A stretch of 64,000 nucleotides of DNA from Pezizomycotina sp. ARF18. Taxonomy: Eukaryota; Ascomycota. The stretch lies in assembly GCA_002224055.1 (NCBI GenBank), contig AZLU01000016.1:303450-367449 (forward strand), read 5' to 3'. This document shows positions 24,644-35,994 of the stretch, in pieces (position 1 is the stretch's first letter; every line of letters begins with the position of its first letter). The notes below the pieces were generated by a model. It saw only the letters and a list, made by a program, of their open reading frames with translations, searched no databases and was not told the origin of the DNA. A program made the position numbers and the translations under genes.

Positions 24644-25974
24644 CTCGCGGACCAGGCAGGCTGTGCCATCTGCACAAGCCTTCCTTCGCACATCCGTGGA
24701 ACCCGTTTTCTTCTATTGCGTCTTATTTTTCCCCGTCCATTCTAAATTTATCGACTAGTATCAACAGCATTGTATCTCTTATACTCTTGTTTTTAAATTC
24801 CTCGAGGTATTTTCTCGTAATTTTCCGACTATCCGTTTTTCTTATTTATGTCAAATCATCTTCAACAAGAGTGTGTTTCTTTTTATTATTCGACTTATAA
24901 CCCTCTTTTCCTCGTCATCAATTTTTTCCATCAGATACCAGCCCTTGAATTGTTACCGTTTTTCGAACAAGTATTTTTTATCCCAATTCTCCTGCATTTT
25001 CTCCGCGAATAATTTCTCCTTTTTTTCCCTCTTTTTCCTCGTCATGCGTCCCATAATCATGAACTTTCAGCATGGATATTGTTTTTCCAATATACCCAAT
25101 CGCCACTACTGTTTCTATCTCTCCTCTTTCCACCATGCACCACTAGTCCTGTTTTCGTTCTCTTGCATTTTTCTGCTTTTAGAATACCCGGCTATAGTTC
25201 TATCCTCATTTTCCTATTGGGTTCCATTAGGGCGGCGTTTTGTTATTTTAGAAGGCTGGATTCCCTGGATTCCCCGGTCGCTCATTTACGGTCGAAAAAT
25301 CATTCTCCTGTGGAGTTTTCCCCGTATAGCCTTTGTTGTTGATATTCTATTACGTCGATCAGATAGACACTTTGTGTATTGCTACTCTAATCTTAGATTA
25401 TTTTTTAAAAAAAAAAAAAAAAACTGCCCTTTTTATTGGTTCGATCCTCTTTTTTCTTTCTGAAGGGTCAAAAAAATTTTTTTTTCCCTGCGCAAAGTCG
25501 ATACTTAAGTAGACAATTAAAAGCACTATATACACTTATACAGCTCTCCGGTCCCATTGCGTTCCTCGCGGAGAGGGCGTTATGATCATTCTCCTTCACT
25601 TAGGTAGATATACATGCATGTCTGCGAAGCGAGGCTTAATTTATATTATTATTTAAGTATTCTTAAAAACAGCATTACCCTTCACTGCGCTTAAATCCTA
25701 TTCCTCAAGTACCTTCTTCGTTGAGAAGGTATACCAACGGGGAAAAAAAAATGAAGCGGGAGTAATAGTAGTATATTTTTGGGTTTCGGGTACTTAGTAT
25801 CTCTCTCTCTGCATAAGAACGGCAGATTCCTTAGACAAGGTACTAAAGTACCTTTTTTTTTTTTTTTGATTCATCCATATCTTTGTCCCCCCACTTGCTC
25901 AAATAAATATCGCTTACTGACGTACGATTTTTTTCCCCTTACAAATTAATTATATCAAACTAAAGCCACACAAT
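24644..25974. other. Intergenic, pyrimidine-rich
   Basis: A 196-codon plus-strand open frame (24873-25463) is hydrophobic Phe/Leu/Ser-rich and driven by T/C-rich DNA; I do not call it. Holds a palindrome TACTTAAGTA (25502-25511) and the near-perfect palindrome AAGGTACT-aa-AGTACCTT (25837-25854). The final 100 bases are the probable promoter and leader of the GS-like gene. Confidence 0.5.
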
Positions 25975-27674
25975 ATGGAGAAATCCAACAACAACAAAAC
26001 CTACACAGAAGGCAACATCCTCGAGGAGCTTCAACATGATACAAAAGTCAAGCTCGCCGGCTTGGATGTCGACGGTATCCTTCGCGGGAAACTTATTTCC
26101 ATGGACAAGTTTCGGAGTATCGTCCGCAGCGGCGGAAAATTTGGCTTTTGTGGTGCGTGGCTTTTCAGGGAAAAAAAAAAAAAAAAGATATCGAGCTTCA
26201 CCAAACCACATTCATGATCATCACGATCTTTCAAAATTAACACAGCTAAAAACATACTCTATCATGCAGGGGTCGTTTTCGGCTGGGATATGAATGATAA
26301 AGTTTACACCAAGGAGCTGCTTATCTCAAACAAGGAGAATGGATATCATGACATTCTGGCGAAGATTGATTACAATAGTTTCCGCCGTATACCATTCGAG
26401 GACAATATACCGTTCTTTCTTGTGAGCTTTTTCGATCCAGACACAGAAGAGGCCATCCCTGCGTGCCGCGCGGGATCCTAAAGCTCACTCTCGACAAATA
26501 TGCCAATATTGGCTATGGAGCTATGGCTGGAGGTGAGTGTCCCTGTGCTTTGATTCTAGCTTTAATTGGCACGAAGGCAATTCAATGCTAATACGATCTA
26601 ACTTAAAAAAACTCAGCGGAGTACGAGTTCTACCAATTCCAGACTTCTCCGCGACAGCTACATACGGAGCCCTCAGGCTCAGCGCCGACCTTGGAGCCCG
26701 GTATGTTTGGCTATTCGATTACGCGACCCCTGCTGTTCCAGGATCATTACCACTCAATATACGACCAGTGCATCGATTTCCGATGCCCAATCGAAGGGTG
26801 GCATACGGAGTCCGGGCCCGGCGTTTACGAAGCAGCATTGGCTTTCACAGATGTTGCCGAAATGGCAGACCGCGCTGCTCTGTTCAAATTCGTCGTGAAA
26901 TCGCTCGGGCTCAAGAACGGAATCGTTCCTTGTTTCATGGCTAAGCCAAGGAAGGACTCCCAGGAAATTCTGGTCACCTACACGTCTCCATCGTAGACAA
27001 AGAGACCGGCAAGAACCTGTTTGCGAGAGATGAAAAGGATCCTAATCCTCCTTACCCCGATCTAGCGTACTTCTCCGACCTGGGCAGGCACTTCCTGGCT
27101 GGAGTGCTTGAAGGTTTGCCTTACATCATGCCGCTGGTAGCGCCGACGATAAACTCGTACAAGCGTCTGGTGGAGAACTTCTGGGCTCCCGTCACGGTTT
27201 CCTGGGGTCTTGAGCACCGTGCTGCGTCGGTCCGCCTTATTGGTCCGCCAACGGCGTCTGCGAAGGCGACGAGGTTGGAGATCCGCGTTCCAGGCGCAGA
27301 TGCGAACCCTCACTATGCGCTCGCGGGCCTGCTGGCTTGCGGGTTCAGGGGCATCGAGAAGAAGCTGGAGATTCCGTGCCACCTCTCGGCAAGCAGGAAG
27401 AAAGCGGAGGAGGTGAAAGGTTGGCAAAGTCACTCAAGGAGGCAGTATCGAAGTTTACGGAAAAGGACAGCATCGCTCGTGAGGTTCTCGGTAACTTCTT
27501 TGTCGACCACTTTGGAGGTACAAGAGAGCACGAATGCAGACTTTGGGATGAGGCTGTCACAGATTGGTAAGTTGCCTGTATACTTGTTGCTTGATTCAAA
27601 GCGGTGAAGATTGCGCTAACATTATAATTTCATGAAAATATAGGGAACTGAAACGCTATATGGAAGCTGTCTAG
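25975..27674 (+). CDS. Glutamine synthetase-like protein (type I fold, fungal GlnA/FluG-C-terminal-like)
   Basis: An ATP-dependent glutamate-amine ligase fold; this fungal class resembles bacterial GlnA/PuuA and the FluG C-terminal half more than eukaryotic GS II, so the true amine substrate is uncertain. Exon 1 (25975-26152) is the N-terminal beta-grasp, with DVDGILRGK. Exon 2 starts after 26269 (VVFGWDMNDK...FRRIPFEDN...VSFFDPD). An intron at AMAG joins to AEYEFYQF, which carries a metal-binding Glu. Catalytic-core motifs follow: ESGPGVYEAALAFTDVAEMA, SGHLHVS (metal/ATP His), PYIMPLVAPTINSYKRLVEN, EHRAASVRLIGPPT (substrate Arg) and RLEIRVPGADANPHYALAGL (metal Glu). After a short final intron the end is ELKRYMEAV, TAG 27672. 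Length is about 450 residues, as expected. Several one-base indels break the frame but no key motif is missing. A truncated paralogue lies 7.7 kb upstream. The neighbour on the right is a convergent Zn2Cys6 regulator. Confidence 0.9.
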
Positions 27675-28407
27675 TCTAAGCGGAAGAAAGGATATATAAT
27701 TTTTCGTGGCAGAAAGTTATCAAAATCTGCTTTCTTATATATCCATAAGATTCATTATGGTTAACGATTACCGTTATACCAGTATAGGCATATTGCTTGC
27801 CATTTCCATTTCTCTTTCGCTTGTAAATATATCTTGGAAAGAATAGAACCCGCTTTGTCGCTGTTTACCCCCAATTCTGCGCCAGTCCAGTCTTGTAGCC
27901 AGAGTTTTTTTTTTTTTTTTGACCAAGGGAAAAATGCTCAATGGGAGCTCAGCTGTAGAAAAAAAAAAAGATACAAAAAGCCCAGGTTGATGTCGAACGG
28001 AGGGTTTGTGAAGCCCAAAGATTCAGCTATCAATAGCAGTAGTGTTGAGATTTATAACCTTGTCTGTAGGCATGCACGAGCTAATTGATAGATCGGCATA
28101 AATAGCGAGGCTAGTATTGTAGGAAGATAAAAAGAAGAAGAAACGCTGAGGGGGTTTATTAAGCTTTAGATCTCGATGTTATATAGCTCTATGAACTTAA
28201 AAATGGATATACTTGCTAGCTTCAATGCTTACATGTGACTAATTTAATCCGCCACGCTAAAAAGCCATTTAGAAAAGAAAATAAAATAAAAAAAGAGGAT
28301 GAAGGGGAGATTTACTGTAGACATAGCAATGAAGCAATGCTCGCGGGGGAGCGGCCGGATGAAACGGATACATCCATTTCAAAGCGACGGGTGGGTAGTA
28401 ATGGGAA
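27675..28407. other. Convergent 3' spacer
   Basis: AT-rich region between the ends of the GS-like gene (+) and the Zn2Cys6 gene (-). Contains poly-T (27906-27920) and poly-A (27959-27969) runs; no gene seen. Confidence 0.5.
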
Positions 28408-31351
28408 CTACCCTAGTAACACTTCCCAACCCCATTCTTTCATCACCGTGATCCAGTGTAAATTCCCCCTTACGCCCCTTGCCTCTTCGGTACAGACACC
28501 AAGAGCTTTTGCGGCGTCGACTCTGTCCCAGACCTCCTTGATGACCTAGACAAAAGCATTAATATAATTGAGTGGCAGGCTCTTTTTTGTGAACCCGAGT
28601 CTAGGAGACAGCAACTTACCTCCCATGCCCTATCGACGTTACCGATACACATGCGGTGCTCCATAGCCTTCCAGCGGTTCATGACCCAATCTCTATCCTC
28701 TTTCGTTTCGGCTTCGCAACCCGCAGCGAGCAGCGGTAAATGTGTACTATGATTGTGCCGGACGTGACGGGAACGGAGGCGATAATTAAGAGAACCTTTT
28801 GGGCAATCTCTTGCGAGGAAAGGGACTCAAGCTCCGGGACTATAGGATACATTATGAGAGCTGTCAGACAAGAAGAGGCGGCGTTGATTCTTGTATTTAA
28901 TACTTACTTGCTTGATGGAGGTATAAGAGGGTGGCCCATCGGTAAGCCTCAGCGGTTTGTAGACAGTGTGTTATATCCTGGATCGACGAGAAAAAGTCAT
29001 TAGCTCCTGATAGTTGAAAAAGAATAATATATATTAAGCAGAATAAAAGGCGACGTGTGACTAACGGAATGCTCATCCTCGATCACATCAAACGTCGTCC
29101 CGCAGACCCACTCTTCAATCCTCGTCTTGACTTCCAGCGCCTCCTCGACGACGTCGATGGTATTCTTAGGTGTCCTGCGGATCTTCCGGACCAGGTTCGC
29201 AACCTTTCCGATGAGGGGGAACAGCGACGATGCGCAACCCATCAATGGGTCCACCGACGTCTGTGGTGTCACGGGTCCAAACCCTATCGAGAAGGATTCG
29301 AACCCGTGCTCCTCATCTTCGTCATCGTCCGAAGTGAGCCGGGCGAGCACGTCGAGGTATACCCAGACGTTGTACAGGAACTGGAGCCTGTTCATGCGTT
29401 ACCTGTCAGGCCTTGTTTCCCTTTGCTTACTAAAGCTTGGTTCATGAGCACACGTGCACCTCGAAGGTGCTGTATGCCGGTGGATATGTGTCTATCCCAG
29501 CTCTCGGCAAAGGCAAGCACGAGTGTAGTGGCGAGCGCGGCGTCTGCCGGCATGCCACCGTTGCCCAGACTGGACGCCAAAGAGCGTATACTCCGCCTCA
29601 TGTGTTCCATACCTTCCACGCGAAGGGTAGGATTTTCATATGACATATGAAACGCCGTCATCGATGCAATTGCTACAGCAGAAGAAAAACACACGTCAGC
29701 TCAATTACACATTTTTGGTTGACCGTGGAAAGCGTTCTTGTTTTTTCTTTCCACGTTATTCTTTTTTCGAGCTAACAATGAAAGGAAGCTCGTCATTTTT
29801 GTTTTCGTTTTTCTTTTTTACATAAGACGTTTGCAGCCGCAGCAGCAGCAGCAGCAGAGAGGTATTTATACCGTGGTACAGAGCAGTATTTGAAGTTTCT
29901 CGAGCAAGTGGCCTTGTTTGTTGGGTATTCATCAAAAAATTGAGAAAAAAGTATTAATATATGCATATTATGCTCGCTGAAAATGAGACAAAAAAGAAAA
30001 CGAAAAGGCACAATGCAATGGTCTACTAATGTGACAGTATGTATAGACGAGCCAAGGAAAAATGATAGAGAAGAGAAAGAGAAAAAAATCGATTACCAAA
30101 TGAGCGTCCTCCATGGGTTTTCGGTCCGCCATCTTTTATGGACATTATACCGCAGGTTTGCTTATCAAAATACGACAGCCACAATTCTTGATTATTGCCT
30201 ACGCTAGCTGAGGGCCGGCGGAAAACGTCCGCCAGACTTGTGCTTTGCGTTTGCGCACCCATCCCCCACGGATTCTACCGTGGCTTGGGGATATGGTAAC
30301 GCCGTTCCGAGCTCCCAATCCGAGCTTTCGGTGGCTCTTATTATTTCTTCCACGTCCTCTTCGCCTTTCAGCGACTGATTGTCATGTGGAGGGGGTGAAA
30401 TATCCATATGCTCATTGTGGCGTCTATGGCGCCCTAGCTCTTCGGGGCCAAAGGGAAAGTTCATGAAATCAGGGATAGGGCTTTGCCTGTTCATATCACT
30501 CCCAGGCAACAGGAGGTCCTGTAGTCTAGGTGCGTGGTGTCCATATGATTGCATCATGTAGGGCTCGTCGCTTCTCGAATCCCCAAACTGGTCAGGTTCG
30601 AAAAGCTGTTGGTGAACAGGTTGGCTATCGTACGGCGCCGGATATCCGGTAGCAAAATAATTCGCCGAAGAGTCAGAGGGAGCATAGCTTTCTACGGGAG
30701 GTAATAGGCTTGGTTGCGAGGAAAGAGAGGAGAGGTCAGAAAGAGCGGGGCTCGAAGGCCCAGAGAGGTCAGAATGATGTTTGTTGGAAGGTGGAGGAGC
30801 AAGCCCAGGAGAAGCTATTCGAGTTCATCAAGGGTTAGTTTAATGTTCCGAAGGATCGACTAGTTGGCTTGAACAGCCAATATTCAAGGACAAGGGAAAA
30901 AAAAAAGTACCTTTCGACTTTTTCGAGGGTTTCGGCGCGGAAGTGACTGGCTCAGCGAATGCTCGCCATTTGAAGTCCTTCTTATAACCGCCGCATTGGA
31001 CACCCCTCTTGGTACACTGTTGGCAGACCGGCTTAGTCTCGTCACATTTTAGCCGCTTAGCTTTGCATGTTACGCATCCTATATGACATCGTTAGCGTTA
31101 GTTTTATTCAAAGCCGTTTTTTTTTTTTTTTTTTTTAAACTGTCTCCCTGCCTCCTCTTTCACCAAAGGGGACCGGAAGGTATTGCGGTGAAGATTGTGC
31201 GTACCATTTCTGCTCTTGCTCTGCTTAGGCTTAACAACTCCGCTGCCGTCGCTGGAAGTGGGAGCGGATCCGTCTTTTGGGACATCTTCTTCGGAGTTTG
31301 GTGAGAGTGATAGACTGGCTCTGGGATGGACTGAACAGCGAGCATAGACAT
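28408..31351 (-). CDS. Zn(II)2Cys6 fungal-type transcription factor
   Basis: A nuclear DNA-binding regulator. The binuclear zinc cluster (31081-30993) reads GCVTCKAKRLKCDETKPVCQ then QCTKRGVQC, with all six Cys in place. It is preceded across a short intron (donor GTACGC near 31202) by KPKQSKSRNG, the usual basic lead-in. A Ser/Pro-rich linker follows (SDLSGPSSPALSDLSSLSSQ, PDFMNFPFGPEELGRHRRHN). The regulatory domain of the fungal TF-domain type contains FDKQTCGIMSIKDG, NPTLRVEGMEHMRRSIRSLA, DAALATTLVLAFAESWDRHI, SVDPLMGCASSLFPLIGKVA and WVMNRWKAMEHRMCIGNVDR. A last intron (GTAAGT, about 28617-28544) leads to VWDRVDAAKALGV and a terminal WGWEVLLG before TAG at 28408. The start at 31351 (MSMLAVQSIPEP) is tentative. 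A gap between 30090 and 29700 holds a CAG run and may be intron. Target genes cannot be read from sequence. Confidence 0.86.
29838..29858. repeat. CAG trinucleotide run
   Basis: About seven CAG units on the plus strand, lying inside the transcription-factor locus between two exons with family similarity. It is probably intronic, but if exonic on the minus strand it would encode a Leu or Ala run. Confidence 0.8.
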
Positions 31352-31655
31352 CTAGCTGCGTGTCTAAAAAAGAAGGTAAAAGAAACCAGAAAATTAATAA
31401 CTTTGAGCCGAATTAGAAGAACAGAGGCGGAGAAGCAAAAAGAGAAGAAATCCAGCGCCTAGCCATCTGGGGCAATGTCCCACGAATAGCAAGGGGGTTT
31501 GAAAGATATAGAGAGAGGGGGTAAAGTGGAAAAAACGACCGCAGAAAAAGGAAACGAAAGGATATATAGCAAATGTGTGGAGTTTTTTTTTTTTTTTTTA
31601 AGTTATGGAGAGGAGAGGAGGTAACGGAAAGGCAAGGTTTTTCTTTTTTTCTTTG

Positions 31656-31656
<1 letters not shown>

Positions 31657-31692
<36 letters not shown>
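31657..31692. repeat. 36-nt poly-T tract upstream of the transcription factor
   Basis: Uninterrupted T36 on the plus strand (poly-A upstream of the minus-strand gene). Poly(dA:dT) tracts commonly deplete nucleosomes in fungal promoters; a role here is inference. Confidence 0.85.
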
Positions 31693-31693
<1 letters not shown>

Positions 31694-32387
31694 TTAGCGC
31701 GTGTAGTGCAGAAGTGTAGAGCAATTCATATTATAGGCACTATATATTATAAATATTCCTAGAGCTTGGGAGTTTCCAGCCTCAGACATACGGGACGACC
31801 CAAAGAAGTTTAGGTTCCTCCTGCCACAAATTTACACTCGGGCGAGTATTGAGGTAGCAGTCGTAGTATTTTACCAAACGTATTTTTGTTTTCTGTATTC
31901 ACCATCACACGAGATGTAGATGAAGAGGGGAAAGAAAGGTTGAATAATTGCCAAATACCCTTTGCGTTTCGATTTGCTGGGAGAAATGATAATCACTTGC
32001 ACTTACAAATAGTACGGATGCCGGAGGCAATTTTTTATTCTGCGGCCGTTAAGCTGTCGATGTTCCAATACGCTCAGGGACGAAAGACGAAAAACTGTCG
32101 CTGTTGAAAAGATATTTGGGGTTTTGGTATTGGTGGAGAATACGCGAGAACGGTCGAGGAGAAGGTGTTAGAGTGGTGGGTGCTGAGATATCGGAAGACG
32201 TTGGAGAATGTTGGCCAATGAAGAAGATGTTTCTGGTGAGAAGTTGGGGTGAGGATTTGACGTTTGAGGGAGAGTACCGGTAGGAATAGCAAAGTAAGAA
32301 ATTGGCAAGGAGAGGGGCGATCAAGTCGAAATATATATATTGCGAACTGAAGATAGAGAGAGATGTCTACTTCTATAGCGGCATCTC

Positions 32388-32418
<31 letters not shown>
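32388..32418. repeat. (TAA)n microsatellite
   Basis: About ten perfect tandem TAA units in intergenic DNA. Confidence 0.92.
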
Positions 32419-32419
<1 letters not shown>

Positions 32420-32580
32420 TTATTCACATCTTACTTGCTAACAATGAAAAGTAATATTTCGTGCCTTTTCTCGTCAGCTCAGAGAGATACTACTAGCTAC
32501 CTAAGTAGCAGCTAATTTTTTCTTTTTCCCAAGCATCCTTGGCTCATGTTTCCTTTTTTCCTTTTTTTTCTTTCTTTTCT

Positions 32581-32620
32581 TTTTCTTTTCTTTTCTTTTC
32601 TTTTCTTTTCTTTTCTTTTC
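32581..32620. repeat. (TTTTC)n microsatellite
   Basis: Eight perfect tandem TTTTC units, flanked by further degenerate C/T-rich sequence from about 32545. Confidence 0.92.
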
Positions 32621-35600
32621 TTCTTCCTGTAAATAAGAATAATAATACTTAGGAATAATAAAGAACAAAATAAATAGATAAAAAAAAAAAGGAGTAAATG
32701 TACCCTTGTACCTGTACTTGTAAACGAAAACGGTACCTACTTAGTATTTGATATTTTTCCCTTTTTTTTTCTTTTTTTTTTGTGGAAGCACTTGTTGAGC
32801 TGCGTAATATTTGCACTCCCGGTTTCCTTTATTTTATTTTGTTTTCCTTATTTTTTCTTTTCCTTCCCCACCCCACTTTTGCAATCAAAACACCGATAGA
32901 AGAGAAAAGCAGAAGAAGAAAAGGCCGCTAATGTAAGTTTCACCGATATTTTCACTTCGTCGGTTGTATCGTCATAATTGAGGTCGATCACCGATACCAA
33001 AAGCTGCGGTGATCATCAAATTTCCGGAACAAACATCTACGCACTTCTTCCCCGATTATTTCTCGCCGGTAGGTCCGATGTCCGGGTATATCTTTACATG
33101 GCGAGAAATATAGTTCTATATAGACAAATTCGTCATTTATTTGGTTATTTTCCCACTTCTGCTACTATGCAGCTAATGCACGCTGACGGGAATACGGCTG
33201 TTTTCACGGTATACGATAATTTCCGTCCCCGAAAAAGAAAATTGGTCAACTGAAAACTCCTATGCTACGAAGATACCTAATTGAACAGACACGACAGACG
33301 ATCACTAATACTCGATTCACAGCAGGGGGCTATGTTTCGAGTACATGGCTGTTCCTATGGCCATTTTCTATTTGATTTTCTTTCATCTTATTTACTCCTT
33401 CTTCTTCCCCCCCCCCCTTTCCCTTCCCCTTCCCCGTTTGAGGAATAAAAAGTGGAGGCATTGCTGGGAGACTTTAACCAGCCCTATAGCCAGATATTTG
33501 GTATCTCCTCGGGGCTCGTTCGAGTCTTGGGATTTCGAATCGTGCGCCATGTGGATGAGATTCCGTTCTTTCCTTACCAACCAAATGAGAGAGAGAGGAA
33601 AGGGGAGATGAAAATGGGGGAACGACCTCTACGAAAGCCTAGAAATCTTATGTAGGTTCTAGAAAAGGAAAAAAGAAACAGAGGTCGGAAAAACAATAAC
33701 GCCTTTTCCCCTCCTCTATCCTGAGGGTTTGGTAGCCGAATAAGCAAATATTTCGGGGACTAAGCTAAGAACTATATCCAGGATTCCAGGTATCTCGCAA
33801 CACACACGTACGCTCAAGGTACTTGTCCCTTTTCCCTTGTCTTTTCTTTTTTCCTTTTTATTAAAAAAGGGGAGAGAATAAAAGACAAAATGAGGAAAGG
33901 GGAGACAGTATTTTTTTTCTCTCTCCGCAACTTGAGGCTGTTGTCGGTCTTCGACAGTCAAGCTTGTGTAGCTGTTATATAGGTTTCTGCTTAAAAAAAA
34001 AAAAGAAAGAAAGCTTTCAGTTGCATATAGGGGGATATTTCACGCTCATTAACTGGAAACCTACAATGATGATGACATTTCGCGTTTGGCCGAAATTTAG
34101 CAGACACGGAGGATAATATTGCTCGCCGAGAACGGCGGCGGAGCGGATGGCCATCAAAAGTCGACTATCCAGGGTAATTCGTTTATTCGTAAGTATACTC
34201 AAGGGCATCATTGCTTAAATACCAGTGTATAATTCGCGACCTGATCTGCAACCGTATTGCCTATCGTGATATCTATAATCTTATCTCGCTTGACCCTTCA
34301 TCCGCGTGGTTAACAATATTGAGCTTGACTGCGGTACTTGGGTAGATATATAGAAAAAGTACAAAAGGGTTTTGTGAGCACGGGCAGATCATTTCTAACA
34401 TCCCACTACAAGCTTGATAATCGAATAGACTTTAGCAAGACAGATCAACCAGTGTCGAAAGAGTTAGACCACTGCATGGAAGCCTTCCAGAAGATCACTA
34501 GGATGGAGCGAAGGGTCCAAGGTGGAATAAAACGGAAGCAGAAGATGGCTCTGTTTATTGCTTCCTTAACCTCCCTGTCTCCCACTTGCAACCCGCGAGA
34601 GCGGAAAACGTGGGAGAGTCGGAAGGGGGGGGAGAACACGGAAAAAAAAAATAATAAAATAAAATTAAAAATCTACTTGTATACACGTGGTATAAAATAA
34701 AATAAAATAAAGAAAAAAGAGGTGTGGAAGTTTCGAAAATTCCTTCCATGCATGAGACGATCCACTCAGCCAAGACGCTATCCCCTTCCGAGAGTTTCCA
34801 AGCGATAAATTGGTGGTTGGGATCTGCCCTCCGCAGGTTTAAAAAAAAATGAAATCTGATTTCTTCTTTTCGTAAATCCCTGTTGGATTTTTTTTCTCAC
34901 ACCCGCATACGCAGTGGTTAAGAATAATAGGGGGTTTAAACAACGCACGGTGACACGATAGGACTCGAGAATGAAAGCACAGGGAACTGCCTGCCAATAG
35001 TCCTCAAGAACGATATCATTTAAGGAACTGCTTAGGTATTAATATTCTCATCCCCCTTTGTTAATCCGAGTCTTCATCATTATTGTATCATTATGAGTAG
35101 GTACTTGCAGCGTACGTATTTATACTATATATCTCGCCGGTGTTCTACCGTATCGAAGGTCGGAAAATATTACGAGGTCCTTTGAATACGGCGCTGGGGC
35201 CGAAAGAAAAAAAAAAGAAAGAAGGAAAGAAAGGAAAAGGTACCGGTAAGGTAAAAGCAACAATAACATCGATAAACAAGAGAGCTCGAGAGAAATACGG
35301 CGAGAAACGCGGCACGGTTTGCCGGATAATCTATATTCATATTTAAGAGCTCACACTTTATATACTAGGGTAGATAGCACAATACTATGTTCTATCTTAT
35401 TCATTTGGCGAAGGCTTTAAGATACGTGTTGCGAGCTGAAGGGAGACGAGAACTCTCTAAAAATACCTAGCAGTGGTAGAAAGACGACCAGAAAGCTTGA
35501 CAAGGGCCCTATCAACCTTCCCGCTTGGTCAGAGTTGACAGATGCCGAAATGGAAAACGTCCTCTTTGTCTCGCAGATAACCGATATTAATCTACTATAC

Positions 35601-35922
35601 ACTCAGATTCACTATATTCCAGAATAATCAGCCGTAACGATTTTTTCCTTCAAGGTGCCCTTGCAACGTTGGGCGGTGTTTTTGTATGCTCAACGACGCC
35701 GCTCACTATTCTTCTCCTTCTTACAGGTACTTGCTCTCTCTCTTGCAGTTGAAAGCGAGACATGTGCTAGTGCCACGTTATTCAGATAACGAACCAATCA
35801 GTCACTGTGCGCACACTTTCTTTCTTTATTTCTTTTTCTGGTCCTGGGATTGGACGGGTGGTTTTGATCGCCCAAGTCTCCACTTTTTTTTTTCCTCCTG
35901 CAAGCCAAGAATAGCTGCAGCA

Positions 35923-35994
35923 AGAAGTACCGGTACGTCACTATTTTTTTTTTTTTGAACCCTGCTAAGATTTCAAGGATGTACCGGTACTTCT
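35923..35994. repeat. Perfect 14-bp inverted repeat with 44-bp spacer
   Basis: AGAAGTACCGGTAC at 35923-35936 is the exact reverse complement of GTACCGGTACTTCT at 35981-35994. Each arm also contains the self-palindrome GTACCGGTAC. The spacer carries a T run. It could be a very small inverted-repeat element, a protein-binding dyad, or a hairpin-forming 3' element; no gene adjoins it. Confidence 0.8.

Noticed and set aside
25430-25460. GGTTCGATCC-like box reminiscent of a tRNA B box
   Set aside because: No A box at the right distance and no cloverleaf; other GGTTCGA occurrences (24200, 36938, 52468) fail in the same way.
24873-25463. 196-codon plus-strand open frame
   Set aside because: Composition is Phe/Leu/Ser/Tyr-rich, dictated by T/C-rich DNA. 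No motif, no domain texture, and it sits in the 3' flank of one gene and the 5' flank of another.
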